Shown piece by piece: positions 1 through 7,679 of a stretch of DNA of 64,000 nucleotides. The notes below the pieces were generated by a model that saw only the letters and a list, made by a program, of their open reading frames with translations, did not search any database and was not told where the DNA came from. A program made the position numbers and the translations under genes. Origin of the DNA: DATAGF01 sp963835685 (lineage in GTDB: Bacteria > Actinomycetota > Thermoleophilia > Miltoncostaeales > Miltoncostaeaceae). Each line of letters begins with the position of its first letter. Position 1 is the first letter of the stretch. Where the stretch lies: positions 124,001 through 188,000 of the forward strand of contig CAWIGI010000009.1 of the NCBI GenBank assembly GCA_963835685.1. Reading direction: 5' to 3'.

Positions 1-1
1 C

Positions 2-331
2 CAGACCGACGAGGAGCTCGCAGCGGAGCTGATCCGCGAGGCGGCGCTGCTGCGCCTGCGCCAGGAGATCCCGCACGCGCTCGCCGTCGAGATCGAGGAG
101 ATCGAGCCGGCGCGGCGGGGGGTCGTCGTGCGCGCGGCGCTGCTGGTGGAGACGGAGTCGCAGAAGGGCATCGTCGTGGGGCGCGGGGGAGGGATGATCC
201 GCGACATCGGCTCCGCGGCCCGCTCCGCGCTCGGACGACTGTGGGGCACGGAGGTGCACGTCAACCTCACGGTGCGCGTCCGCAAGCGGTGGCGCGACGA
301 CGAGTCGGTGCTGAGCCGGCTGGGCCTCTGA
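2..331 (+). CDS. era: GTPase Era, C-terminal part (cut by window edge)
   Basis: About 109 C-terminal residues of an Era-type GTPase are visible; the G domain lies upstream of the window. Era binds the 3' end of 16S rRNA and helps mature the small ribosomal subunit. The visible part is the KH-type RNA-binding domain: QKGIVVGRGGGMI matches the family's conserved 'QKgIviGkgG..lk' signature, and the protein ends within ten residues of a WRDDES stretch, as Era proteins do. The stop lies only 3 bases before the convergent stop of the next gene. The identification rests on the KH signature and the length of the tail; no Walker motifs can be checked. Confidence 0.9.
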   Translation, partial: QTDEELAAELIREAALLRLRQEIPHALAVEIEEIEPARRGVVVRAALLVETESQKGIVVGRGGGMIRDIGSAARSALGRLWGTEVHVNLTVRVRKRWRDDESVLSRLGL

Positions 332-334
332 CGC

Positions 335-1294
335 TCAGGCGAAGCGGAGCCGCGTCCCCACGCTCGTCTGCACGTACGCCTCCGGCATCCGGCGGGCGAG
401 CTCGTGCGTCGCCCGCCAACCCGTGCAGTGGCCCGGCACCACCCACGCCGGGCCGATCGCGTCGAGCTCGTCGAGCGTGGGCGGGATGAGCGGCTCGAAG
501 ACCGGCCCCGAGAGGTGCATGCCGCCCACGAAGGCGTGGATCCGCTCCACGCCCGCGAGCCGCTGCGCCTGCCGCAGCACGTTGATCGCCCCCGCGTGGC
601 TGCACCCGGACAGCACGACGAGCCCGCGGTCCCTGACGTGGGCCACGACGGCCTGGTCGTCCCGGATCCAGGGGTCCGGCTCCCAGCCGGCGTCCGTGAG
701 CGCCTGGCTCCCCGGCAGGCCCCGCTCGAACTCCGTGACGCGCTCGACCTCGCCGGTCACGAGAACGGTCCCGTCGATCAGCAGGCTGGGCCGGCGCTCC
801 TCGCCGACCGCGACCCCCTCGCGGTCGAGGTCCTGTCGGCTCGGGGGCGGGAGGTGCAGCTCCGCGCCCGTGGGGAAGACGACCTTGCGGTCCCGCCAGG
901 CGTCGGGGTGGATCACGAGCGGCAGGCCCCGCGCGCCTGCCCGCCGCAGCATGCCCTCGAGGCCGCCGTGGTGATCGGTGTGGCCGTGGGAGAGGACGAT
1001 CGCCCGGAGATCGGCCAGCCCGACCTGCAGGACGTCCATGTTGTGGGCCGCGGTCCCCGCGCCGAGGCCCGCGTCGTAGAGGACCGTCGCGCGGTCGCCG
1101 TCGCGCTCGACGGTGAGCAGCAGCGAGAGGCCGTGCTCGGCGAGGAGCTTGGCGCGGTCGCCCTCGAGCATGCCGAAGTCGAGCGCCGGGCGCCTCACCA
1201 CCTCGGTGCTCGGCAGGAGGAGGTCGACCGCGTTGTCGACCAGCACGGTCACCTCGACCGCGTCCACGGGTTGGAGCACGCCGGCGCCGGCCAT
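335..1294 (-). CDS. MBL-fold metallo-hydrolase
   Basis: A 319-residue metallo-beta-lactamase-fold hydrolase of the large, divergent subgroup often annotated as dihydropterin-phosphate synthase-like. Visible metal ligands are the HxHxDH motif in LSHGHTDHHGG, a later SGCSHAG block and a C-terminal VPGHCTGW histidine. Substrate is not predictable. The start is placed at the ATG before AGAGVLQPVDAV because the reading frame further upstream runs antisense through the regulator gene that starts 45 bases away. The two genes are divergent and share one short control region, so the ArsR protein may also control this gene. The C-terminal stop faces era. Confidence 0.85.
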   Translation of the reverse strand: MAGAGVLQPVDAVEVTVLVDNAVDLLLPSTEVVRRPALDFGMLEGDRAKLLAEHGLSLLLTVERDGDRATVLYDAGLGAGTAAHNMDVLQVGLADLRAIVLSHGHTDHHGGLEGMLRRAGARGLPLVIHPDAWRDRKVVFPTGAELHLPPPSRQDLDREGVAVGEERRPSLLIDGTVLVTGEVERVTEFERGLPGSQALTDAGWEPDPWIRDDQAVVAHVRDRGLVVLSGCSHAGAINVLRQAQRLAGVERIHAFVGGMHLSGPVFEPLIPPTLDELDAIGPAWVVPGHCTGWRATHELARRMPEAYVQTSVGTRLRFA

Positions 1295-1303
1295 GCGACA
1301 GGC

Positions 1304-1332
1304 TTGCACGGGCCCGGCGCGGCCGCTATTGT
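1304..1332 (+). promoter_or_regulatory. Promoter of the ArsR-SRPBCC operon, leaderless type
   Basis: TTGCAC (-35) is followed after 17 bases by TATTGT (-10), and the ATG begins 7 bases later, so transcription should start at or next to the start codon. GTTAAC-TATATG-GTGAAC across the start codon is a near-palindrome and a plausible operator for the ArsR protein itself. Confidence 0.6.
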
Positions 1333-1339
1333 TAACTAT

Positions 1340-1660
1340 ATGGTGAACAGTGCGCTCGACGAGGCCTTCGGCGCCCTCGCGAATCCGGTCCGGCGCGGAA
1401 TCGTCGAGCGGCTCGCGCAGGGCCCGGCCACGGTGGCCACGGCCACGGGCGGCCTCGGCGTCTCCAAGCCCGCGATCAGCCGGCACCTCCGCGTGCTCGA
1501 GGAGGCCGGCCTCATCCGGCGCGAGGTGCGGGGGCGCACCCACCGCCTCAGCCTGGCCGACGGCTCGCTGGCCGACGTCCTGGACTGGCTGGCGCGCCAG
1601 GAGGCCATGTGGCGGCGGAAGTTCGATGTGATCGACGCCTACCTGGAGGAACGCAGATGA
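1340..1660 (+). CDS. ArsR/SmtB-family HTH regulator
   Basis: A 106-residue single-domain winged-helix regulator. The start of the domain reads ALANPVRRGIVERLAQGP and the recognition helix is VSKPAISRHLRVLEEAGLI, both typical of the ArsR family; the wing follows (RREVRGRTHRLSL). No metal-binding cysteine cluster is present, so it is more like the SdpR/YczG-type partners of SRPBCC proteins than a metal sensor. The ATG is preceded by a -10 at 7 bases and no ribosome binding site, suggesting leaderless translation. Its stop overlaps the start of the next gene (ATGA), so the two are translationally coupled. It probably represses its own promoter; see the near-palindrome over the start codon. Confidence 0.9.
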   Translation: MVNSALDEAFGALANPVRRGIVERLAQGPATVATATGGLGVSKPAISRHLRVLEEAGLIRREVRGRTHRLSLADGSLADVLDWLARQEAMWRRKFDVIDAYLEERR

Positions 1661-2112
1661 GCGCGGCGACGACCCTCACCCTCGAGCACACGTTCGAGGC
1701 TCCCCGCGAGGACGTCTTCGCGGCCTGGACCGACCCCGAGGTCCTGCGCCGCTGGTGGGCCGCCGGCCCGGACTGGGACACGCCGGTGGCGGACGTGGAC
1801 CTGCGCGTCGGCGGGCGCTACCGCCTCGCGATGCACGACCCCGCCAGCGGCGACGTGTTCGTCGTCGGCGGGGAGTACGCCGAGGTCGTCCCGCCCGAGC
1901 GGCTGGTCTACACGTGGACCTGGGAGCACGACTCGCAGGGCAGCGCCGGCTCGGTGGTGACCGTCGTCTTCCGCGACGAGGGCGCGCGCACCACGGTGCA
2001 GCTCACCCACACCGGCTTCGCCGACGCCGCCGCTGTCGCCCGGCACGAGCACGGCTGGCAGGCGGTCATGGACACCCTCGAGCAGCGGGTTTTCGCCGCG
2101 GAGCCCGCCTGA
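1657..2112 (+). CDS. SRPBCC / AHSA1-domain protein
   Basis: A 151-residue protein with the helix-grip START/Bet v1 fold. The diagnostic opening is LTLEHTFEAPREDVFAAWTDPEVLRRWW, followed by GGRYRLAM and the closing helix HEHGWQAVMDTLEQ; the length is normal for the AHSA1-like family. These proteins bind hydrophobic ligands, but no substrate can be named. ArsR-SRPBCC pairs joined by an ATGA overlap are a common bacterial arrangement in which the regulator and the ligand-binding protein form one operon. The gene ends the operon and is followed by a hairpin with a TTCG loop at 2131-2172. Confidence 0.88.
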   Translation: MSAATTLTLEHTFEAPREDVFAAWTDPEVLRRWWAAGPDWDTPVADVDLRVGGRYRLAMHDPASGDVFVVGGEYAEVVPPERLVYTWTWEHDSQGSAGSVVTVVFRDEGARTTVQLTHTGFADAAAVARHEHGWQAVMDTLEQRVFAAEPA

Positions 2113-2130
2113 AACGCCTCCGCCGCGCCG

Positions 2131-2172
2131 GGGCGATCGGCTCCGCCTTCGGGCGGGGCGCGCCGATCGCCC
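2131..2172. terminator. Long hairpin with TTCG tetraloop between convergent genes
   Basis: GGGCGATCGGC (2131-2141) and GCCGATCGCCC (2162-2172) are perfect 11-base arms; between them CCGCC-TTCG-GGCGG forms an inner stem with a stable TTCG loop. It lies between the SRPBCC gene and the convergent fpg-family gene, so a bidirectional transcription terminator is the simplest reading. No T-tract follows. Confidence 0.55.
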
Positions 2173-2258
2173 AAGTGCGGACAATCCGGCCTTACCGCCA
2201 CCGGCGGGGCGAGAGGCCGGAATTCACGCCTCTGTGCCGTTCGAACGGCTCGGTCGAG

Positions 2259-3113
2259 CTAGCCGAGCAGCCGGCTCATCCGGCGGTCCCGGTAGATCCG
2301 GCCGCCGGTCTGGCAGGCCGGGCAGTAGACCAGCTCGTACTCGGCGAACGAGACCCGCTCCAGGCGCGTGCCGCAGCGCAGGCAGGGCTCGCCGTGGTGG
2401 CCGTGGACCGCGGTCACGCGGGCCTCCTTGTTGGGCAGGTCGGTGGAGATGCGCTCGCGCGCCCGGTCGAGGGCCTGCTGCAGGACCGTGTCGGCCGCGC
2501 TCGCGAGCCGCTCGATCTCGTCGTCTTCCAGCGACCCGGCCCGCGCGAAGGGGGCCAGGCGCGCCGCCCACATGATGTCGCTGGCGTACGCGCGGCCGAT
2601 CCCGGCCACGCGGCGCCCGTCGCGCAATGCGGAGTGGAGGACCGCTCCGTCGCCCGCGAGGGCGTCCCGCCACCCCTCGACGCCCAGGCCGATGGGCTCG
2701 GGCCCGAGGCGGGCGAGCGGGCGGTGCGCCGCCAGCCCGGCCGCGTCGAGCAGGTGGGCCGAGGCGCGCCGGCGGGTGGACAGCTCGCGCAGGCGCAGGA
2801 CCTCGCCCCGGCCCACGTCGAGGTCGAGCGCCGCCGTGCGCGGGGGGCGGGGCCCCGCGGGCTGCGACGCGATTCCCAGCCGCCCCGCCTGCATCAGGTG
2901 CAGGACGAGGGTGAGGTTGCCCTCGCCCGCGACGCCGATGACCTTGCCGCGCCGCCACACCGCCTCGATGGCCCGCCCGCCGAGCGCACCCAGCGGCGGG
3001 TCGGCGCTGCGGATCGTCGCCGGGTGGTGGATACGGACGCCCTCCACGAGGCGCCCGCGCAGCGCCTCGTCGAGCCCCTCCGCGAGGGCCTGGAGCTCGG
3101 GCAGCTCAGGCAC
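2259..3113 (-). CDS. mutM: Fpg/Nei-family DNA glycosylase
   Basis: A 284-residue bifunctional DNA glycosylase/AP lyase that removes oxidised bases. The protein begins (M)PELPELQ: the N-terminal proline is the catalytic Schiff-base residue and the next glutamate is the family's second catalytic residue. A central LHLMQAGRLG block corresponds to the conserved 'H.gMtGr' loop, and the C-terminus carries a zinc finger CxxC...CxxC (CLRCG and CPACQ) followed by RIYRDRRMSR. The start is a GTG with GGGAG 7 bases upstream. A -10 hexamer TATAAC about 21 bases upstream is shared, in the opposite orientation, with deoC. Whether it prefers 8-oxoguanine (Fpg) or pyrimidine lesions (Nei) cannot be decided. 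Confidence 0.88.
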   Translation of the reverse strand: MPELPELQALAEGLDEALRGRLVEGVRIHHPATIRSADPPLGALGGRAIEAVWRRGKVIGVAGEGNLTLVLHLMQAGRLGIASQPAGPRPPRTAALDLDVGRGEVLRLRELSTRRRASAHLLDAAGLAAHRPLARLGPEPIGLGVEGWRDALAGDGAVLHSALRDGRRVAGIGRAYASDIMWAARLAPFARAGSLEDDEIERLASAADTVLQQALDRARERISTDLPNKEARVTAVHGHHGEPCLRCGTRLERVSFAEYELVYCPACQTGGRIYRDRRMSRLLG

Positions 3114-3134
3114 GGGCCGTCTCCCGGGCCCCCG

Positions 3135-3141
3135 TTATACT
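3135..3141. promoter_or_regulatory. Symmetrical -10 element serving fpg and deoC
   Basis: GTTATAC/TATACT on the forward strand reads GTATAAC on the reverse strand, giving -10 elements in both directions from the same bases. Forward, the ATG at 3149 follows 7 bases later (leaderless); reverse, there is a 21-base leader with GGGAG before the fpg GTG. Confidence 0.5.
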
Positions 3142-3148
3142 CGCCCCG

Positions 3149-3181
3149 ATGAGCGAGCCGTCACCTCCGGCGCGGCGGTGA
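3149..3181 (+). CDS. Possible 10-codon leader ORF before deoC
   Basis: ATG at 3149 opens a ten-codon reading frame (MSEPSPPARR) that stops at TGA 3179-3181, overlapping the deoC ATG at 3181 as TGATG. Because the -10 TATACT ends 7 bases before this ATG, the mRNA should begin at it. Termination-reinitiation would then carry ribosomes into deoC. Nothing in the peptide suggests attenuation by a particular amino acid. It could be a chance ORF in the deoC leader. Confidence 0.3.
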   Translation: MSEPSPPARR

Positions 3182-3879
3182 TGCGGGCCGAGGACCTCAC
3201 GAAGACGCTCGATCAGACCGTCCTCGCGGCCGACGTCACCGAGGCCGACATCGAGAGAGCCTGCGGCGAGGCCCGCGAGCACCACTTCGCGGCGCTCTGC
3301 TCCTACCCGCGGCACGTGCCCCTGATGGCGGACCTGCTGCGCGGCTGCGATGTCAAGACGTGCGCGGTCATCGACTTCCCCGACGGGACGAGCTCGACGG
3401 CCGACCGGGTGCGGGCGGCGACGGTGGCCGTGGCCGAGGGCGCCGACGAGCTCGACGTGGTCATGAACTACCGTGCCATGTTGGCAGGCGACTTCCGCCT
3501 CGCGCGGGACGACCTGCTGCGCGTGGTCCGCGCGGTGCGCGGCCGCGCGGCGAACGATGCGCGCGGCGACGTGCTGATCAAGGTGATCATCGAGGCTCCC
3601 CTGATGGACGACAAGCTCAAGAGGCTGGCCTGCATGATCGTCGTCGGCGTCGGCGCCGACTTCGCGAAGACCTGCACGGGCGCCGGCACGCAGGCCACGA
3701 TCCACGACGTCGAGCTCATGCGCGACGCCCTGCCGGAGGGGGTCGGGGTGAAGGCGGCCGGCGGGGTGCGGACGCTCGAGGCCGTGCAGGCGATGATCGG
3801 TGCCGGGGCGGCCCGCGTGGGCACGTCGTCGGCCGTCAGCGTGATGGCCGAGCTCGCCGTCCTGAACGGCGATGTCTGA
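3181..3879 (+). CDS. deoC: Deoxyribose-phosphate aldolase
   Basis: A 232-residue class I aldolase (TIM barrel) that splits 2-deoxyribose 5-phosphate into glyceraldehyde 3-phosphate and acetaldehyde. The Schiff-base lysine is in ADFAKTCTGAG (family DFaKTSTGf), the proton-relay lysine in VKAAGGVRT, and the strand KVIIEA is also conserved; DELDVVMNY is the family's 'E.D.Vi n' block. The start is ATG 3181, in a TGATG junction with a short upstream ORF; GTG 3178 is an alternative. It overlaps hisIE by 8 bases, so it heads the his/trp run even though its catabolic role is unrelated to those pathways. Confidence 0.93.
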   Translation: MRAEDLTKTLDQTVLAADVTEADIERACGEAREHHFAALCSYPRHVPLMADLLRGCDVKTCAVIDFPDGTSSTADRVRAATVAVAEGADELDVVMNYRAMLAGDFRLARDDLLRVVRAVRGRAANDARGDVLIKVIIEAPLMDDKLKRLACMIVVGVGADFAKTCTGAGTQATIHDVELMRDALPEGVGVKAAGGVRTLEAVQAMIGAGAARVGTSSAVSVMAELAVLNGDV

Positions 3880-4531
3880 GCCCGGTCCGGCGGCGCCGGC
3901 CGTCGCCGCCGCCGACCTCGTGGGCCGGGTCCGCTTCGGGGAGGACGGGCTGGTCCCCGCGATCGTCCAGGACGCGCGCGACGGCCGCGTGCTGACCCAG
4001 GCCTGGATGAGCCGCGACTCGCTGGAGCGCACGCTCGAGCGCGGCGAGACCTGGTTCTGGAGCCGCTCGCGGGGGGAGCTCTGGCGCAAGGGCGCCACCA
4101 GCGGCAACACCCAGGCCGTGCGCGCGGTCGTGCTCGACTGCGACGGGGACTCGCTCCTCGTGCTCGTCAACCAGACTGGCGTCGCGTGCCACACGGGGCA
4201 GCCGACCTGCTTCCACCAGCCCCTCACCGACGGCGCGCCGCCCGCGCCGTTCGCGGCCCTCGCCGACCTGGAGCGGACGATCGCCGAGCGGGACGAGGAG
4301 GCGCAGCCAGAGTCCTCGTACACCGCCCGCCTGCTCGCGAAGGGCATCGACCACGCGTGCAAGAAGGTGGGGGAGGAGGCCACCGAGGTCGTCGTGGCGG
4401 CCAAGGGGGCCGAGCGCGACCAGGTCGTCTACGAGAGCGCCGACCTGCTGTACCACCTGCTGGTCCTCTGGCGCGCGAGCGGCGTGAGCCTGGACGAGGT
4501 GGCGCGCGAGCTGGCCTCGCGGCGCCGATGA
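3872..4531 (+). CDS. hisIE: Bifunctional phosphoribosyl-AMP cyclohydrolase / phosphoribosyl-ATP pyrophosphatase
   Basis: A 219-residue fusion catalysing steps 2 and 3 of histidine synthesis. Residues 1-125 are HisI: WFWSRSRGELWRKG and SGNTQ are the family signature, DCDGDSLL supplies metal ligands and ACHTGQPTCF the zinc cysteines. Residues 130-219 are HisE: an all-alpha MazG-like domain with KKVGEEATEVVVAAK and ESADLLYHLLVL, the metal-binding EExxE...ExxD pattern. The start overlaps deoC by 8 bases and the stop overlaps trpE (ATGA). A his gene embedded in a trp operon suggests shared expression; the other his genes are not in the window. Confidence 0.93.
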   Translation: MSEPGPAAPAVAAADLVGRVRFGEDGLVPAIVQDARDGRVLTQAWMSRDSLERTLERGETWFWSRSRGELWRKGATSGNTQAVRAVVLDCDGDSLLVLVNQTGVACHTGQPTCFHQPLTDGAPPAPFAALADLERTIAERDEEAQPESSYTARLLAKGIDHACKKVGEEATEVVVAAKGAERDQVVYESADLLYHLLVLWRASGVSLDEVARELASRRR

Positions 4532-6054
4532 CGCGCCTCCGGCTCGACGTGCCGGCCCGCCGGGGGTCGCGGCTCGACGTGTCCCCGAGCGTGGAGGCGG
4601 TGCGGGCCATGGGCGATCGGCACGGCCAAGTGCCGCTCGCGCACACCTACATCGCCGACTGCGAGACGCCGGTCAGCGCCTTCCTGAAGCTGCGCGACGG
4701 CGGCCCGGCGTTCCTGCTGGAGTCGGTGGAGCAGGGCCGGCTGGGCCGCTACTCCATGATCGGCGTGCGCCCGCAGGCGGTGATCCGCGGGGCCGACGGC
4801 GAGCTGGTCCAGACCGGCGCCGGCGGCGAGGTCCGCGCCCTCGACGCCTCCGACCCCTTCGGGGCGGTCGAGGACGCGTTGACCCGGGTCGGCATGGCGC
4901 CCCCGGCCGAGCCGCTCTCCTTCTGGGGCGGGGCGGTGGGCTTCTTCGGCTACGACCTCGTGCGCACGGTCGAGCGCCTGCCCGGCCAGCCGCCCGACGA
5001 CCTGGGCGTCCCGGACCTCGTGGCCCTGATCACCGGCCCGGTGATCGTGTTCGACCACATGCGGCGGTCGCTCACGATCGTCGCGCCCTGCCCGCTGGGC
5101 GGCGACGACCCCGAGGCGGCGTACTGGCGCACCGTGGCCACCGTCGCGGAGATGCGGGCCCGCCTGTCCGGGCCGGTGCCGCGGCCCGCCGAGCAGGACG
5201 GCGACCCCGTGCTCGGCCCGGTCACCAGCAACCTGACGCGCGAGGCCTTCGAGGCCGGCGTCGAGCGGGCGCGCGAGTACATCTTCGCCGGCGACGCCTT
5301 CCAGATCGTGCCCTCGCAGCGGTTCTCCGCCCCGATGGGCCTCGACCCCTTCGCCGTCTACCGCGGCCTGCGCACCGTCAACCCGTCGCCGTACATGTTC
5401 TTCCTCGAGACCGAGGACGTGACCCTGGTCGGCTCCTCGCCCGAGATGCTCGTGAAGGTCGAGGGCAGGGACCTGGAGATGCACCCGATCGCCGGGAGCC
5501 GGCCGCGCAGCGCCGACGAGGCCGAGGACCGGCGCCTGGGCGAGGAGCTGCTGGCCGACCCGAAGGAACGCGCGGAGCACGTGATGCTGGTCGACCTGGG
5601 CCGCAACGACCTCGGCCGGGTGTCCGAGATCGGCAGCGTCCGGGTGACGGAGCTCATGGACGTGCGCCGCTACAGCCACGTCATGCACATCGAGAGCTCG
5701 GTGGTCGGGCGCCTCGCGGCGGGCCGGCGCGCCTCCGACGCGCTGCGGGCCACCTTCCCCGCCGGGACGCTGTCGGGCGCGCCCAAGGTTCGCGCGATGG
5801 AGATCATCGACGAGCTCGAGCCGACCAAGCGCGGCCCCTACGGCGGCGCCGTCGGCTGGCTGGGGTGGGACGGCAGCCTCGACACCTGCATCACGATCCG
5901 CACCATCGTGTGCCGCGACGGGGTCGCCCACGTGCAGGCGGGCGCCGGCATCGTGGCCGACTCGGTGCCGGCCACCGAGTACGAGGAGACCCAGAACAAG
6001 GCGGCGGCGCTCTTCCGGGCCATCGAGGTCGCGGCCGCCCAGGAGGACTGGTGA
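4528..6054 (+). CDS. trpE: Anthranilate synthase component I
   Basis: A 508-residue chorismate-utilising enzyme; with TrpG it makes anthranilate, the first step of tryptophan synthesis. N-terminal feedback-site elements FLLESVEQGRLGRYSMIG are present (LLES and GR.S), and the catalytic half has HPIAGSRPRS, DLGRNDLGRV, MHIESSVVG and FPAGTLSGAPKVRAME in the usual order, ending ADSVPATEYEETQNKA. The length is normal. The ATG overlaps the hisIE stop (ATGA) and the stop overlaps trpG (GTGA), so translation is coupled in a chain. No Trp-codon leader peptide is visible, so attenuation is not indicated; feedback by tryptophan through LLES is expected from the family. Confidence 0.96.
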   Translation: MTRLRLDVPARRGSRLDVSPSVEAVRAMGDRHGQVPLAHTYIADCETPVSAFLKLRDGGPAFLLESVEQGRLGRYSMIGVRPQAVIRGADGELVQTGAGGEVRALDASDPFGAVEDALTRVGMAPPAEPLSFWGGAVGFFGYDLVRTVERLPGQPPDDLGVPDLVALITGPVIVFDHMRRSLTIVAPCPLGGDDPEAAYWRTVATVAEMRARLSGPVPRPAEQDGDPVLGPVTSNLTREAFEAGVERAREYIFAGDAFQIVPSQRFSAPMGLDPFAVYRGLRTVNPSPYMFFLETEDVTLVGSSPEMLVKVEGRDLEMHPIAGSRPRSADEAEDRRLGEELLADPKERAEHVMLVDLGRNDLGRVSEIGSVRVTELMDVRRYSHVMHIESSVVGRLAAGRRASDALRATFPAGTLSGAPKVRAMEIIDELEPTKRGPYGGAVGWLGWDGSLDTCITIRTIVCRDGVAHVQAGAGIVADSVPATEYEETQNKAAALFRAIEVAAAQEDW

Positions 6055-6623
6055 CGAAGGTCGTCCTGATCGACAACTACGACAGCTTCACCTACAACCT
6101 CGTCCAGTACCTCGGGGAGCTCGGGGCCGAGGTCGAGGTCCACCGCCACGACGCCATCGACGTCGCCGGGGTGCGGGCGCTGCGCCCCACCCACCTGGTG
6201 GTCTCCCCGGGCCCCAAGACCCCCGACGAGGCCGGGATCTCCGTCGACGCCATCCGCGAGCTGGCCGGCTCGGTGCCGATCCTCGGCGTCTGCCTGGGGC
6301 ACCAGGCGATCGGCCAGGCCTTCGGGGCCCGGGTCGTGCGCGGCCGGGAGCCGGTCCACGGGAAGACCAGCGCGATCGAGCACGACGGCCGCACGGTGTT
6401 CGCGGGGCTCGCGAGCCCGATGGTCGCGACCCGCTACCACTCGCTGGTGGTCGACCCCGACCTCGCCCCCGACCTCGAGCTGTCGGCATGGTGCGACGGC
6501 GACGTGGTGATGGGGGTGCGGCACCGGTCGCTGCCCGTCGAGGGGGTGCAGTTCCACCCCGAGTCGATCCTCACCGGCTCGGGGAAGGCGCTGCTCGCGA
6601 ACTTCCTCGCCCTCTCGGCCTAG
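6051..6623 (+). CDS. trpG: Anthranilate synthase component II (glutamine amidotransferase)
   Basis: A 190-residue class I glutamine amidotransferase that supplies ammonia to TrpE. The N-terminus has DNYDSFTYNLVQYL; the nucleophile cysteine sits in ILGVCLGHQAIGQAFG, and the catalytic His/Glu pair in GVQFHPESILT. VHGKTSAI is the usual anthranilate-synthase variant of the oxyanion region. The GTG start overlaps the trpE stop. The same protein may also serve 4-amino-4-deoxychorismate synthesis, as in many bacteria with a single amphibolic subunit; nothing here decides that. trpD starts 11 bases downstream. Confidence 0.95.
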   Translation: MTKVVLIDNYDSFTYNLVQYLGELGAEVEVHRHDAIDVAGVRALRPTHLVVSPGPKTPDEAGISVDAIRELAGSVPILGVCLGHQAIGQAFGARVVRGREPVHGKTSAIEHDGRTVFAGLASPMVATRYHSLVVDPDLAPDLELSAWCDGDVVMGVRHRSLPVEGVQFHPESILTGSGKALLANFLALSA

Positions 6624-6634
6624 CCCCGCCGCCG

Positions 6635-7667
6635 ATGCCCTCCGAGGTGATCTCCGACGCCATCGACCGCCTGCTGGCCGGCGAGGACCTCGGCCGCGAG
6701 GGGGCCGCCGGGGCGCTCGAGGCGATCATGTCGGGCGAGGCCGGGGACGCGCAGACGGCGGGCTTCCTCGTCGCCCTGCGCGCCAAGGGCGAGACGGCCG
6801 CCGAGCTCGCCGGCCTCGCGTCCACCATCCGCGCCCGCGCCCAGCGGGTGACGCCGCCCGCCGGCCCGTTCATCGACACCTGCGGCACGGGCGGGGGCCG
6901 CTCGACCTTCAACATCTCGACCACCGCCACCTTCGTCGTGGCCGGGGCGGGGGTGGCCGTCGCCAAGCACGGCAACCGCTCGGCCACCTCGCGCTGCGGC
7001 AGCGCCGACGTGCTGGAGGCCCTCGGCGCCCGCATCGACCTCGACCCGGACGCGGTGGCGCGCTGCCTCGAGGAGTGCGGCCTCGGCTTCATGTTCGCCC
7101 CGGCCCACCACCCGGCGTTCAAGCACATCGTGCCGGTGCGGCGGGCGCTCGGCGTCAGGACGATCTTCAACCTCCTGGGTCCGCTCACGAACCCCGCGGG
7201 GGCTCCGCGCCAGCTCCTGGGCGTCAGCGACGCCGCATATCTGGAGCGAATGGGGCGCGCGCTGGCCGAGCTCGGCTGCGAGCGCGCCATGCTCGTGCGC
7301 GGGCGCGACGGGATGGACGAGCTGTTCAACCGGCGCCGTGACCGACGTGGTCCACGTCGACGGGCCCGAGGTGGGGGCCTCGACGGTCGACCCGGCCGAG
7401 CTCGGCTTCGCGCCGCCGCGCGACGGCGACATCGCCGGCTCCGACCCGGCGGGCAACGCGGCGGTGCTGCGCTCCGTGGTCGGGGGGGCCAGGGGACCGG
7501 CCCGCGACGTGGTCGTCCTCAACGCCGCCGCCGCCCTGTGGCTGGCCGGCGCCGCGCCGGACCTCGAGCGTGCCGTGACCGCGGCCGCCGGGAGCATCGA
7601 CGAGGGGGCGGCGCGGGAGCGCCTCGACGCCTTCGTCGCCACGACCCGCCGCCTGGGCGGCGCGTAG
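6635..7667 (+). pseudogene. trpD: Anthranilate phosphoribosyltransferase, broken by one frameshift
   Basis: TrpD joins anthranilate to PRPP. The first 230 residues are intact: IDTCGTGGG (PRPP loop), KHGNRSATSRCGSADVLEALG, APAHHPAFKHIVPVRRALG and NLLGPLTNPAG are all canonical. At 7325-7326 the sequence reads CTGTTCAACC where CTGTCAACC would give the expected DELSTGAVTDVVHVDGPEV; the extra T moves the remaining 110 residues into another frame, where they are fully conserved to the TAG at 7665. Total length is 3n+1. Since the rest of the operon is intact, a one-base sequence or assembly error is more likely than gene death; if real, the cell would be a tryptophan auxotroph unless another trpD exists. 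Confidence 0.9.
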
Positions 7668-7679
7668 ACTCGCCTTCGC

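Noticed and set aside
404..1339. Long open frame upstream of the ArsR start
   Set aside because: It reads antisense through the MBL gene and has no promoter or ribosome binding site; composition follows the reverse-strand gene.
2236..2249. GCCGTTCGAACGGC as a LexA box
   Set aside because: It lacks the four-base spacer of CGAAC-N4-GTTCG and lies between convergent 3' ends, not in a promoter.
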